Below, piece by piece: positions 46,616 to 58,308 of a stretch of 64,000 bases of DNA (its first letter is position 1; each line of letters starts with the position of its first letter). Origin of the DNA: Apostichopus japonicus (taxonomy: Eukaryota; Echinodermata; Holothuroidea; Aspidochirotida; Stichopodidae); assembly GCF_037975245.1 (NCBI RefSeq), contig NC_092582.1, positions 17,324,577-17,388,576 of the forward strand, read 5' to 3'. The notes below the pieces were generated by a model, which worked only from the letters and a program-made list of their open reading frames with translations, was not told where the DNA came from and searched no databases. The position numbers and the translations under genes were made by a program.

Positions 46616-47576
46616 CAGCTGATTTTGAGGGACGGGATTGATAGAATGAGTTTGAGACTCAATGGAAAGGCCCTATCTATTCACAGAAATATTGCTAAAC
46701 AAGGATGCATCCAAAGATCAAGACAATGGAATGGGCTACTAGGCTGATGATAAGACGATTTACTGGATTTGGACACTGTTAACAAATATAAAAAAGGACA
46801 AAAACAACAATTTATGGTACTAAATATATATTAAATAGTGAAAATGATACCAAGTTTCATATACAAACACAGAATGAAGCAAAATTACAAACATACAAAG
46901 GCACAAAAATATGCAATGAATGATTCACTCACCCCACTTGTATGTTCCTCTCATACAAATGTGATTTTCTTATAATTAAAAAATAATTCTAGTTACGTCT
47001 ATGAAACATGTACCAGAGTGTGCTGGCAATACCTCAAAAATGTTTTTGCAAATAACTCAATCTTACAAGTTCAATTTGCAATATGCAAATATTTATCATT
47101 TTCGAACTTTTGGCGTCTTTATAAATCTGTGAAAAATGTATGAAGAACAACAATCACACTGGGATACTACTGTTTATAAATGGTGAACCGATATTTTACA
47201 GCAAAATGGTTAATTCCTGACAGATAGTAATTAAACGCTCCATCCTATGTACATCTAAACCCGTCAACCCTCTGGGTGGCAACACTTTTAGGTTTAGAAT
47301 AGTAATTTATGCAAACATTTGAAAGGAAATTAACTCAGTACATACCACGTATTATTAATTCATATTAAGGCACTAGTAAATATATTTAAATAAAAACAAA
47401 TATCTAAATATTTTAACTATGGGAATTGGATCACAACAATTCAATTTGCTTTTTGAAAACAATACCCACCTAAAAGAATTTCATGGTACAGGGTACTCAT
47501 AACAGAGTTTCAAAGTTCCAAATAATGGTGGCGTCTGAAAACAGTCTAAGAGTGTCCAATTTTTAAACAGATGCAT
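46616..47576. other. Interior of the CACTA-like element, no gene recognised
   Basis: AT-rich. CAACCCTCTGGG at about 47268 is shared with both ends of the nearby 2.8 kb palindrome. Confidence 0.35.
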
Positions 47577-47839
47577 TTAGACCGGGAGCCCAGAGGGTTT
47601 GGTTAGCTGGGAAGGTAACCAATTGCCTTGTACATCACAATGTTCACAGTGCATTCCTGTATATGAAACCAGACGACTGGCAAACCGGCTGTGGTGGGTG
47701 TGGCTGGGAGAGCAATTTTAAAGTCACCTAATAGCTAACCTAGATCAGCTTTCATGGTAACCACATCAAAGTAAGTACAATGTGTCAGGTACAGTATGGC
47801 CCCAAGAGCAACAAATGGCCATCGCCGGTAATTATTTCT

Positions 47840-48720
47840 GGTGGGGTACCCCTGCCAGTCATCAATAATTGACCCCTCACGGCTGACCTAGGTCAGCTCA
47901 TGAGGTAACCAATTGAAACCTACTGGAAAATGATGGTTAGGACTTCAGATACAAGGGATGGGCATTGCCAGTGATTTTTATTGGTGGGGTACCCCTGCCA
48001 GTAGACCCTCAAAATGCCCCTCCTCTCATTGACCTAGGTCAGCTCATGAAGTAACCAGTTGAAAACTACTGGAAAATGATTGGCAGGACTCTATATGTAA
48101 GGGATGGGCATTTCCAGTAATTTATATTGGTGGGGTACCCCTGCCAGTAGACCCCCAAAATGCCCATCCCCTCATTGACCTAGGTGAGCTCATGAAGTAA
48201 CCAGTTGAAACCTACTGGAAAATGATTGGCAGGACTCTATATGTAAGGGATGGGCATTTCCAGTAATTTATATTAGTGGGGTACCCCTGCCAGTAGACCC
48301 CCAAAATGCCCCTCCTGTCATTGACCTAGGTCAGCTCATGAAGTAACCAGTTAAAAACTACTGGAAAATGATTGGCAGGACTCTATCTGTAAGGGATGGG
48401 CATTTCCAGTAATTTATATTAGTGGGGTACCCCTGCCAGTAGACCCCCAAAATGCCCCTCCTGTCATTGACCTAGGTCAGCTCATGAAGTAAGCAGTTAA
48501 AAACTACTGGAAAATGATTGGCAGGACTCTATATGTAAGGGATGGGCATTTACAGTAATTTATATTGGTGGGCCACCACTGCCAGAGTCCACCCCCCCCC
48601 CCCTCTTATTAACCTAGGTGAGCTTATGGTGTAACCAATTGAAAACTACTGGAAAATGATAGGTAGGACTCCAGATTTAAGGAGAGTCATTTCCAGTAAT
48701 TTCCACTGGTGGGGTACCCC
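47840..48720. repeat. 145-bp tandem repeats, left arm
   Basis: Seven units, marked by GGTGGGGTACCCCTGCC or close variants at 47840, 47983, 48129, 48275, 48421, 48567 and 48709. Units also share TTGACCTAGGTCAGCTCATG and TGGAAAATGATTGGCAGGAC. Both GGGGTACCCC and TGACCTAGGTCA are palindromes, so each unit carries two symmetric sites. Confidence 0.9.
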
Positions 48721-48721
48721 T

Positions 48722-49357
48722 GTCCATTGTCCCAACATCTCCAACCACTGTCTCACATTATATTATAGCTCACACCCCAAGACTCCCCGAAACACCCCAG
48801 ATACAGTGTAACCACTCATAGGTGGCCTCAAATGAATGAATACAACCTGTGTGGTTATTCAGGAAGTATGTTCTTGACAGTCAACGTTCATTTCATTCAG
48901 CTGTTCTGAAGTGGTCCGTTCAAGTTACCGTAGCTTTACTAATGCCAAGGTGATTGTCTGATTGAAACACGTGGTCCATGCCAGTGTCAGCAGCCTGTTT
49001 CCAGGGGTCAAGGAAAAATATATTAATCTGGTGAATGATGCACTGTTTGTGATTTTTGTTGCCATTCCAATTTCTTTTAGCATGGGGACATTTTTTGTGA
49101 AAAACCATAAAACAATAATCTACGACCTATGACCTGAAACTTGGTTTCTTTGAGAGGACTATATATAAACTCTGATCATTGACTTTGACCTCTCGATAAC
49201 CACTGTGAATAAAAAATTCCATGCCATGAAAGAAAGAAGTTATGACTTTTTATAACCCTCCCCTATGTCAGTATGTTTAATAACTTTATATGAAGACCTA
49301 TTATTAGAGGTAAACTTTAATTTTTTCACTGTTTTTAGTACAATTGACAATTGGGAC
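48722..49357. other. Loop of the palindrome, no gene recognised
   Basis: Unique sequence of about 640 bp. A 62-codon minus-strand frame (48920-49108) has no recognisable domain. Confidence 0.4.
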
Positions 49358-50100
49358 AATGGACAGGGGTACCCCACCAGTGGAAATTACTGGAAATGAC
49401 TCTCCTTAAATCTGGAGTCCTACCTATCATTTTCCAGTAGGTTTCAACTGGTTACTTCATGAGCTGACCTAGGTCAATGACAGGAGGGGCATTTTGGGGG
49501 TCTACTGGCAGGGTTACACAACCTTCTATAAATTACTGGAAATGCCCATCCCTTACATATGAAGTGATACCTATCATTTTCCAGTAGGTTTCAACTGGTT
49601 ACATCATGAGCTCACCTAGGTCAATGAGGGGAATGGGCATTTTGGGGGTCTACTGGCAGGGGTACCCCACTAATATAAATTACTGGAAATGCCCATCCCT
49701 TACATATATAGTCCTGCCAATCATTTTCCAGCAGTTTTTAATTGGTTACCTCATGAGCTGACCTAGGTCAATGAGGGGATGGGCATTTTGGGGGTCTACT
49801 GGCAGGGACACCCCACCAATATAAATTACTGGAAATGCCCATCCCTTACATATAGAGTCCTGCCAATCATTTTCCAGTAGTTTTCAACTGGTTACTTCAT
49901 GAACTGACCTAGGTCAATGAGAGGAGGGGCATTTTGGGGGTCTACTGGCAGGGGTACCCCACCAATAAAAATCACTGGCAATGCCCATCCCTTGTATCTG
50001 AAGTCCTAACCATCATTTTCCAGTAGGTTTCAATTGGTTACCTCATGAGCTGACCTAGGTCAGCCGTGAGGGGTCAATTATTGATGACTGGCAGGGGTAC
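49358..50100. repeat. 145-bp tandem repeats, right arm (inverted)
   Basis: Five to six units in inverse orientation to 47840-48720, marked by GGCAGGGGTACCCCACC and TGAGCTGACCTAGGTCAATG. Confidence 0.9.
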
Positions 50101-50786
50101 CCCACCAGAAATAATTACTGGCGATGGCCATTTGTTGCTCTTGGGGCCATTCTGTACCTGACACATTGTACTTACTTTGATGTGGTTACCATGAAAGCTG
50201 ATCTAGGTTAGCTATTAGGTGACTTTAAAATTGCTCTCCCAGCCACACCCACCACAGCCGGTTTGCCAGTCGTCTGGTTTCATATACAGGAATGCACTGT
50301 GAACATTGTGACGTACAAGGCAATTGGTTACCTTCCCAGCTAACCAAACCCTCTGGGCTCCCGCTCTAATTGGTACCATGTAAAGTAATAAAGATGAATG
50401 AAAAATATATCAAAATAGAAAGTTAGTCAAGTAGTCTAAATTTTGAGTTCATAATATGCTATTGAATCATTCCTTTACAAAGAATGCATCATTCATTAAA
50501 AGTTAAATTAAACCTTTTAATTACTAACATAGCAGTACGTAATGAATAAAACATACCTTCATATGCTTCTTAAAACTATCAAACTTGTTAATAAAGAATA
50601 ACCAAAGTGGGAATTTAAAGGTAAACAGACAGGTCAAAGTTCCCATTCATATAGAAGTGTATGAAATTCTGAGTAAGATGGTCTCTGAAAAAGTCAAAAT
50701 AGCAGCTGCACTTTTCAAGTAATATCCACTTTAATTTTAAGCTGACAAAATTTGATAGCAAAATGTCATAACCCCTCTGATAGGGT

Positions 50787-50918
50787 GCTATTACTTCAGT
50801 TGAAATATCATAAGCCACCCCCCCCCCCACTCAAAAGAAGTATATATATATATATATATATATATACTTTATTTTTTTTTGGGGGGGGGGGTTATGATAT
50901 TTCAACTGAAGTAATAGC
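50787..50918. repeat. 132-bp hairpin with C/G and TA tracts
   Basis: Arms GCTATTACTTCAGTTGAAAT, then ATCATAA, pair with the inverse at 50892-50918. Inside, a run of C on the left faces a run of G on the right, with a (TA)n loop (50841-50866). A foldback MITE-like unit inside the CACTA-like element. Confidence 0.7.
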
Positions 50919-51092
50919 TACCTGTCTGCATACCTTTAATCTTTGAATCTATGAATGCTCACACATTTGCCAGAGAAACATTCAGAGACCTAACTTTTGG
51001 ACTTACCTTATCTGGTCTTACTATGCACCTTAAATATTAGCCCTTCAAAAATATAATTGTAAAATGTTGTTAATGGAATGGCAAAATGAATA

Positions 51093-51194
51093 TTAAAACA
51101 AATGCCTCCTGTCTGGACCTTGGCCCAGCAGAAAAGGTTGGGTACACTTCAGGGGCTTCTCCTTAACAAATTGGCCAACGTTGGTGCACACAGC
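51093..51194 (-). CDS. Candidate downstream exon of the transposon gene, decayed
   Basis: Follows a pyrimidine-rich acceptor on the minus strand (CTTTGTCGTTTCAG near 51199-51212, with a second AG at 51195). It reads AVCTNVGQFVKEKPLKCTQP then FLLGQGPDRRHLF before a stop. The QPFLL...P....F pattern matches the QPFIL...P....FF of the exon at 63222. It lies about 1.7 kb from the SAM-like first exon; the same pair at the 61 kb element is 1.5 kb apart. Exon length, phase and the early stop are uncertain, so it may be a broken copy. Function unknown. Confidence 0.35.
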   Translation of the reverse strand, partial: AVCTNVGQFVKEKPLKCTQPFLLGQGPDRRHLF

Positions 51195-51472
51195 CTACCT
51201 GAAACGACAAAGTTATTTTAAATCATTATTACCCAGTTAAAAATGTGTGGTTATGGATATAATGGACAGATTTTTTTAGTTTATAATTCTGTGGTACACT
51301 TTAGTTGACAAAATAACGTCTTTACATCACTATCAATTTTGTCTATTAAAAACTATCCAACAGTTGAAGCAGGAAGGGTAATAACCTTTACACCAAACGC
51401 AACAAATGGTCCTTACCTTTGGTACTGCACTAACAGAACAATACACTGTGTGTAGTCATATATAACGCTCTT

Positions 51473-52195
51473 AGGATATTCCCTTTTAGGGGTTAGAAGT
51501 TCAATCAATCTTTTGGCATAAGTTTCTCTCTCTGCTGCATAGGACCATTAACATCCCTGTTGTAAGCAATCATTCAGATTTTCCAACACAGTTGATAGAT
51601 TAATTCTATTTTCTGTCCATATTAATTTTGTATTCCCTTGTGAATTAAATAGTGAAAGGGGATACATCTTTGTTGTATAATTAACTGGTAAAGGGCAACG
51701 TTGTTAATTATTGATATTCCTTTCAGACCCTGACTGGTTTTCTACATTATTACTCATTGCTGTCTGTACTATGAATGAAGAAGTTACTCAACATCACAGA
51801 TAGTACCCATCTTAAAGTAGATGAATCTTGTGTTTGCTTTGGAGGGTGTTTCATTTGCTATGTCTATACACTGTGTATAGGCATTTGTAACTCTCTTCGG
51901 ATATTCGCTTTTAAGGGGTTAGAAGGTCATGCAATCTTTTGGCATAAGTTTCTTTCTCAGCTGTGTAGGACCATTAACATACCTGAATTGTAATCAATCA
52001 TTCGGATAATCGTAAAATCGTTTAATTGTATTTTCTGTCCATATTTGCATTCCCTTGTGAATTAAATAGTGAAAGTGGTTCAACTTTGTTGTAGTAACTG
52101 GTAAAAGGCAATGTTGTTTAATATTGGTATTCCTTTAAGGCTCTGACTGGTTTTCTACAGTATTACTTATTGCTGTTTGTACTGTAAATGCTATT
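51473..52195. repeat. Direct duplication of about 300 bp, 425 bp apart
   Basis: 51473-51775 and 51898-52195 share GGTTAGAAG, ATCTTTTGGCATAAGTTTCT, CCTTGTGAATTAAATAGTGA and CTGACTGGTTTTCTACA in order. It is probably intronic to the transposon gene. Confidence 0.75.
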
Positions 52196-52625
52196 TAACC
52201 TTAATGCCGTGTAGTATTTTTCTCCCGTATATTGAGGTTAAATTAATATAGGCCTAGTGAACTTTGTTAAGAGGGACATACATATATATTATTAGCTATT
52301 GCTATTCATGATAGTTATGATTGAACATTGCAATTGTTTGTCGTCCGAAGTTGATTGTTTCTACTATTATTTTGTAATTTTCTTTCAGGAAATTTCCCCT
52401 TATTCCGAATTTTCCACCTGTGAATAAATGTATCCAAAAACAACCTGGTAATTCTGCTGTCTCTGTTTCAGTTTGTGACGTTACATCTTGATACGTGAAA
52501 TAACAAAAAATCATAAAGGAAAACGTTCATTAAGAAAACACAATTCCTGGACCTTAGCTGCATTAACTTCTGGCCCATTACTCATAGGCCTAACATTAGC
52601 CTTAGGCATAGGCCTTACCTCCGAA

Positions 52626-52700
52626 CACAGGCACTCGTAACGTTATGTAGGCGTGTTTATATACTATATATACACCTACATAACGTTACGAGTGCCTGTG
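52626..52700. mobile_element. 75-bp hairpin with 8-bp duplication and visible empty site
   Basis: 26-bp perfect arms start CACAGGCACTCGTAACGTTA and end TAACGTTACGAGTGCCTGTG. Flanks are CCTCCGAA (52618-52625) and CCTCCAAA (52701-52708). The sequence CCTTACCTCCAAACAACT at 52886-52903 is an uninterrupted paralogue of the flanks, showing the state before insertion. It begins CA and ends TG like the 28-bp hairpins. Non-coding; it sits in the presumed first intron of the minus-strand gene. Confidence 0.7.
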
Positions 52701-52891
52701 CCTCCAAACAACTAGCCAATGTGTTAATGTGTATGGTACCAAGCCTAATGTTAAATGTTTCCGCTACACTGTTAAGCGTAACGTTTAAGAGCCTAGCCAA
52801 TCGACTGTAGGCAACGACGACTTGCGGCCATGGCGACCTTCTAAATTCTATATAATTTCACGTTCTTTCAACATTTGCTTGTTAACCTTAC

Positions 52892-52955
52892 CTCCAAACA
52901 ACTGAATACCATCACGTCCAAATCCGCTTTCTTCAAGCCACTGCGAAAGTGACAT
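52892..52955 (-). CDS. SAM-like first exon of the CACTA-like element's gene
   Basis: Starts with ATG at 52955 and reads MSLSQWLEESGFGRDGIQLF, then GG split by a good donor (GGAG, then GTAAGG). Length 64 nt, phase 1. The pattern of a short N-terminal stretch with L..SGF...I..F resembles the first helices of a sterile alpha motif domain. A very similar exon of the same phase starts at 61638. The start lies 313 bp inside the right terminus, behind two CCAAT boxes and the AGAGTGAA array, so the transposon's end probably supplies the promoter. Upstream in-frame sequence does not extend it. Function of the protein unknown. Confidence 0.5.
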
Positions 52956-52959
52956 GTTT

Positions 52960-53268
52960 TAGGATGTAAAACGACAAGAACGAGCGAAGGCAAACGAGTA
53001 AAAAAGATGGCGTAACTACAAATATTTCTGTATTCGAAGAAACGCGTACTGACTGATTGGTTGATCCTTCACTCCAAAGTAAGAGTGAGCGTTCTTAGCT
53101 TTTGATTGGCTCATTTGTTCACTCCTTTGTAAAGAGTGAATATTAAGTACTTTAGCTTTTAAATACGAACATTTCTGTTGTCTAATGGAGTGAATTTCCC
53201 TCCTTTGGAGTTAAATTTTGTTCACTCCGTGAAAAGAGTGAAAAGTTCACTCTTTTGTTTTTAGAGTG
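52960..53268 (-). promoter_or_regulatory. Right terminus and presumed promoter of the minus-strand gene
   Basis: On the minus strand, from the terminus inwards: AGAGTGAA words (about 8, both orientations), GCCAATCAAAAGC, CAACCAATCAGTCAG, then a CGCC-containing region with CGCCATCTTTTTTAC before the ATG. Two CCAAT boxes also precede the first exon at 61638. Confidence 0.45.
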
Positions 53269-53331
53269 TGTCTTGCAAAGGAATAATTAAAAAAACATCA
53301 AAATTTACCAAATTTACCCTTACAGCATGAC

Positions 53332-56070
53332 ATATTTTTCCAAAATCTAATTAGTTCATTGAACAGTAATGAAGTATGTTACAGAAATGTTAAGCCCATG
53401 CTTTGGATCTCTAGAGTTCAAACATCATGCACCAATTCATTTTTATCATGTATATAAATGTATTTAGTATCAAACTTGACAACCATTATTTTTATTAATG
53501 TTGTCATTAAAATTATGCAAATTTCAATATGTAAATGACATGAAAATAGTATTTGTTTTGCAGATTAAGGAAATTTCGATTCTTAGCTTTACTTTGATAC
53601 CAAATGTGTTATGATTAAACCTATTTTAAATTTTGGTAGTCATGTCCTGTTTTGCTTGGAACTGCCCTTAGACTTGTTGCGGCTGACAAAATTATATATG
53701 CTAATCCCATGAAATTGCACTTAATTAAGTACATTCAACTCCCAAATTTCAAGTTAAGTACAGTATTGTTCGCTTCAAGCTAACTTCAAAGAGCTAGAAT
53801 CGTCTTGTAGTACCTCCTTCTCAATAAAACCTCCCTAAGAGAGGTATTGTAAATTTCATTTAAATGGACAGGCCAAAATTATGTCTAATTGTAATTATGA
53901 GGCATGAATTTTCAGTTGGCAGCAATTGAAGTGCTTTCATTTATTCATTTACACCATGATGTAGTAGCTGACGTTTGGTGTAATGCGTAGCATATATGTG
54001 TGTGTGGGGGGGGGGGGCATTTATGAAATGAGTTTTTTAAAGCATTTTGATGGCCACTTGAGGTCAACAGAGGCTGTTTTGAAAAAGCTCTCTCAAACTG
54101 GAACTTGTATGGTAAATGTTGTGATAGTGACAAGTAGAAGCTGCTCATGGAGTTGGTATAGAAGAGCATACAAATGTGCACCATGTTTTGCTTTACTTTC
54201 ATCCCACCTGTTGTCACAGCTTGTATTTGACCATTCGATTGGAATAAAGGAAGTTAACTCTTATTTGAAATGGAAAGAATGCCATATACAAGCACACATC
54301 ATTTCTAACTTAAGGAATTGGAATAAAAACTGATATTTCTATCAATAAGAATTTTCGATTGAAATTTTAAAAACCAAGGAATCTTTAACTATAGCTTTCT
54401 CCTCGCTGCAATTTCACGTCAAAACAATTGATTAACACACCTGTTCACATTTCTGTTTCTAATATGCAAAACCAAAAATAAGAACCTTTAAAGTGTACAT
54501 AGACAAATTAAGACAAATTTGAGAACAAAAACAAAAAGACTTTACCATACAGTGTTTACCTGTTGTACACATGCAGTCACATGCTTCATATAACTGCCAT
54601 ATTTTACCATTAATATCACAGTATGCCTGCAGTTAATTTTATACAATTACCTGTATAAAGACATTTTTACCAATGTTAAGTAGCTCCATACTACATGTTT
54701 AACACGTCTCAGCCATTGCATACATATATGCTACAAGTAAAAAGAAGTTTGCCTATAGGTTATTACATATTGCATGTACTGTAGTAGGCCTATATACATA
54801 CTGATAAATACTGACAACTAGAAACCTCTTCTGCAGAAAAAAAGCCAATGTGAACCCCAAAGGTCAAATTGTCTGCCCTTCTTGGTAACTGTTTCTCTAT
54901 ATTTGCATACCTTTAAGGTCACATTTTCTTGACTTTAGTGATAATGGGTCCTGTGGGAGAATCAAAAGTCACTGAGAGAATGCACAATTACAGTTTTTGC
55001 AGAAGAGATCAAATGATCGGTTAAGTAGTGTAAAATATAACAATATACTTAATTTCATTTACCCATGTTTGTTTTTAGGGTTTTGTAGTTCCCATGTTTT
55101 CTGAATAGTTTTTCATGACAGTGTGTTCAGTAACTTAAAGAACTGAATCATAGAGTCTGATATTAGTACTGTGGAAACAATTTAGTAGAAGCGTCTTATT
55201 TGCAGGCCATTAGTTTAACTTGAAAACTGTTTCAACTCTCTTTGGATAAAGACTGTTGGAGAACAATTGAAGGTAGTAGCTAAGTAATCTTGACTAATTA
55301 TAATTAGTGGGCAAATGGACTGCATGGGCATGCAGACTTTTGATTCTGATATATATTTTCTCCAGTCACTTTCGCACTTGTTGGTACACATTTAAAGTTG
55401 AAAGAAATTAGAAACTACTTACCTAGAAATGTTCTCATATAAGAATTTCCACTGATTTCACTCTCCTGCCAAACTAATCTATAATATAATGTTCAGTATT
55501 CAAGAAGTATGTTTATTATAGATGTATTGCCACTTCACATCATTGGGCTGAATTTCAGTACAATTTTTTTCCAGCGTACTACAAAAATGTCAGATCATCA
55601 ATGTTGTTTCCTATACTATCTAGGTTTTACAGTATGCCTTGAAATATTGTAGTGGAAGGGAAAAAAGTATGAAGGGAAACTTCCTCTGAAGTCCTTGCAT
55701 GCAGTGTAATGCCATGGTTTACTTCCACCAGAGAGAGAGAGGTGGAGAAAGAGGGGGGGGGGTGGTGTGGGGTACAATAAACTGCACCATGCCCTATATT
55801 GATAATGCCTGTTTGGTCTCACAATTTAAAGATCACACAAGCATATTGGCTAATATATTATTATTAAAAACTATGGTGTCCAGTAAATATCTCAAGAGTT
55901 TTCCAGTCCTACAGTATCGTACAAGGTTGGGATAAATTTACTGCTGTATAGTGCTTATTATACTGTTATACAGTAGCCTAAAAGTACATGAGAAAGGGGA
56001 GAAGCATGAGGGAAACACATTTTCAGTGCTCAAGGGCATATATTGTAAACCCTTGTTTAGGAAGGTTATA
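53332..56070. other. No gene recognised
   Basis: AT-rich sequence with a G run at 54006-54018 and one TAGGCCTA at about 54784. The 116-codon frame at 53983-54333 starts in the G run and has no recognisable domain. Confidence 0.4.
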
Positions 56071-56134
56071 TCTCTATGTTCCGACGTCTCTGTGTTCCGA
56101 CGTCTCTATGTTCCGACGTCTCTATGTTCCGACA
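56071..56134. repeat. 16-bp tandem repeat TCTCTATGTTCCGACG
   Basis: Four units, head to tail, each holding TTCCGACGTC with the palindrome GACGTC across unit borders. Confidence 0.9.
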
Positions 56135-57031
56135 ATTTTTTGGGACTTTAATTTTTCGGAACATATTTTGAAAGGGTAAGTGCAACGGGCCAGGAATTAT
56201 TCTTTTAACTATATGCAGGTTAGTCCAACATTTCCTGTGCTCGTTTGAGCCTACGGTTAATGTTAGTGGAAACTGACAACATTGTTGCTTCTGCCCAGGA
56301 TATAAAGCTGCCACCCTTGTTGAGGACTACTAATTGAGTATAGCCAAAAGGAAATGAAATCGAAGGGGGGGGGTACATGGGGGTACCAAATTTTCTGTGT
56401 TCAAAGGGCATATCATAAACCCCTGCTTAGGACTACTAGTTGAGTAAAACTTAGCTTCTTTTTTGGGGGCAATTTTAAAAAAAGGGTATATTCAAAATGA
56501 AGTGCAAGACCAGGAAATATCCTTAAATAAACTTAATAGGTTGGCAGGTTGGTCCCACATTTTCTGCGCTTATTAGATCATACTGTAAATGTGTGTGGAA
56601 ACTGACATTGTTGCTTCTGGCCAGTATATAAAGCTGCCACCCTTGATAAGGACTAAAATTGAGTAGCCAAAAAGTACATGAAATTGAGGGGGGGGCACAT
56701 GGGGGAACCAAATTTTCTGTGTTCAAGGGCATATCCTAAACCCTTGTTTAGGACTACTAGTTTAGTCAAACTGAGCTTTTGGGGGGGGATTTTTTTTAAA
56801 AGGTTATATTCAACTTGAAGGGCAAGACCAGGAATTATCCTTAAATGAACTAAATAGGTTGGCAGGTTGGTCCCACATTTACTGCGCTTATTAGATCGTA
56901 CTGTAAATGTGTGTGGAAACTGACATTGTTGCTTCTGCCCAGTAAATAAAGCTGCCACCCTTGATAAGGATTAAGGACTACCAATTGAGTAGCCAAAAAG
57001 TACAAAAAAGTACATGGAAGTGAGGGGGAAA

Positions 57032-57187
57032 TTCCGCGAAACCGAAGGTCCGCGAGACCGAAATAAAAAAAAGGTCCGCGAGACCGAAATTAAAAAAAGG
57101 TCCGCGAGACCGAAAGTAAAGAAAGGTCCGCGAGACCGAAATGAAAAAAAGGTCCTCGAGACCGAAGGTCCGCGAGACCGAAACTAT
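57032..57187. repeat. GGTCCGCGAGACCGAA array, left
   Basis: Six units with a period near 26 bp, separated by AT-rich linkers (AATTAAAAAAA). The core GGTC-CGCGA-GACC is an interrupted palindrome. Confidence 0.9.
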
Positions 57188-58308
57188 TACTAGGCCCCAC
57201 GACATCGACGTAGCCAGAAATTTAAAGCGGGGCACATTTTGAGATTGATATGGGGGGGGGGGCTCTGTTGAGATTTTTTTGAACAATTGAAGGTCATTAG
57301 ATGCGATCTGGTGCAATGTTTGCCAGTTTCATCATTATCATATGATATCATATTATCAGCAGATTTTTTCCTGTTTGAATTCTTTTACATGTTCTTTTAC
57401 ATATTATATCAGAAAGACAAACATAGTTCTCTTTTATAATTTCTCCAGTAGGATGACTCTTGTTTATTTTCCAATGTCTGGACTTTAAAGCAGCATTTTG
57501 CGTCTTTTTTGTTTTTGTTTTTTTCTCAACCTCACTGAATCCACGATGCCATAACAACATACATAACTAGCTTATCTATTCAAATCGTACTTCAAATGGT
57601 GGCATTAAATGTCGAAAAATTTAAAACTTTCAACTGTTTTGTTTTTCTCGAAGATATTTTTTTCGTTGGGATCCAAATAAACCTCGCCCATAATATGAAT
57701 ATTTAAAAGCTACGAACGTCATTGGCCAATACGTAATACAACACTATGCTTGATTTGTGTATGATTGTCTATGGCAGTTGTACAAAGGAGTTATTAGAGT
57801 CCAGCTCGGTTGTACCAAGTTACCGACTCGACGTTCATTGTCAACACCCTATTGTTGATAGTTGTTAACACTGGCGGCGATATCATCAACATTTTAGGGG
57901 GATGAGCAAACCCGAATCTGATTAATATTCTCAACATGCGAAAAATGTTGATCGGCGTCCTGGGGAGAGTAGTGGGGTATACAGGGTCTTGAGACATGGT
58001 GAGGGTGGGTGGGTAGGATGGGGGACTCATAAGCCTACGGAAGAATTTCACTTTAGGAAGGGGGGCATGACGTTCTTTGCCCAAAATTTCCAAAACCTTG
58101 CCCGAAAAATGGAAGTGTCACCATAGGTTGACGCTACGGGTATTTCTTGAAAAAAAATACCTGTCACATTGCCGAAAACCAGAAGCATTTTTGTGTGTTT
58201 GTGCTACAAAATGTACAAATGTTCGGAAGTTAAATTATTTTAAAATTGATTATGAGGAAATTATGTCAACTGTTACGGGCTAGAGGTTAAAAGTTGACCC
58301 CTAATTAA
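57188..58308. other. Spacer of the 1.6 kb element, no gene recognised
   Basis: Mixed unique sequence with a G run at 57251-57262. Frames at 57348-57560 and 57794-58093 (minus) have no recognisable motif. Confidence 0.4.

Larger units (their letters stand above)
47577..50369. mobile_element. 2.8 kb palindrome of inverted 145-bp tandem arrays
   Basis: The left arm starts TTAGACCGGGAGCCCAGAGG and the right arm ends as its inverse (CCCTCTGGGCTCCCGCTCTAA). Each arm has a unique outer part of about 250 bp, nearly identical between arms, and then a tandem array. The loop is about 640 bp. This is a foldback-like element nested in the CACTA-like transposon, or an arm duplication of it. No coding frame in arms or loop. 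Confidence 0.8.
46374..53268. mobile_element. 6.9 kb CACTA-like DNA transposon
   Basis: The left end is CACTCTAAAAACAAAAGAGT with TGAATTTTCACTC. The right end is the inverse, closing TTTTGTTTTTAGAGTG at 53268. TG lies directly outside both ends (46372-46373, 53269-53270), a 2-bp target duplication. CACT-type ends, short duplications and many short words in both orientations just inside the ends are hallmarks of the CACTA/EnSpm superfamily. Inside are a minus-strand SAM-like first exon, a related downstream exon, a 425-bp duplication and a 2.8 kb palindrome. No transposase catalytic core was recognised, so it may be decayed or its transposase exons are too short to see. Confidence 0.65.

Noticed and set aside
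46361-53279. TTGCAAA on both sides of the 6.9 kb element as a possible 7-bp target duplication
   Set aside because: It lies 6 and 4 bases away from the inverted ends, while TG directly abuts both ends and fits a CACTA-type duplication better.
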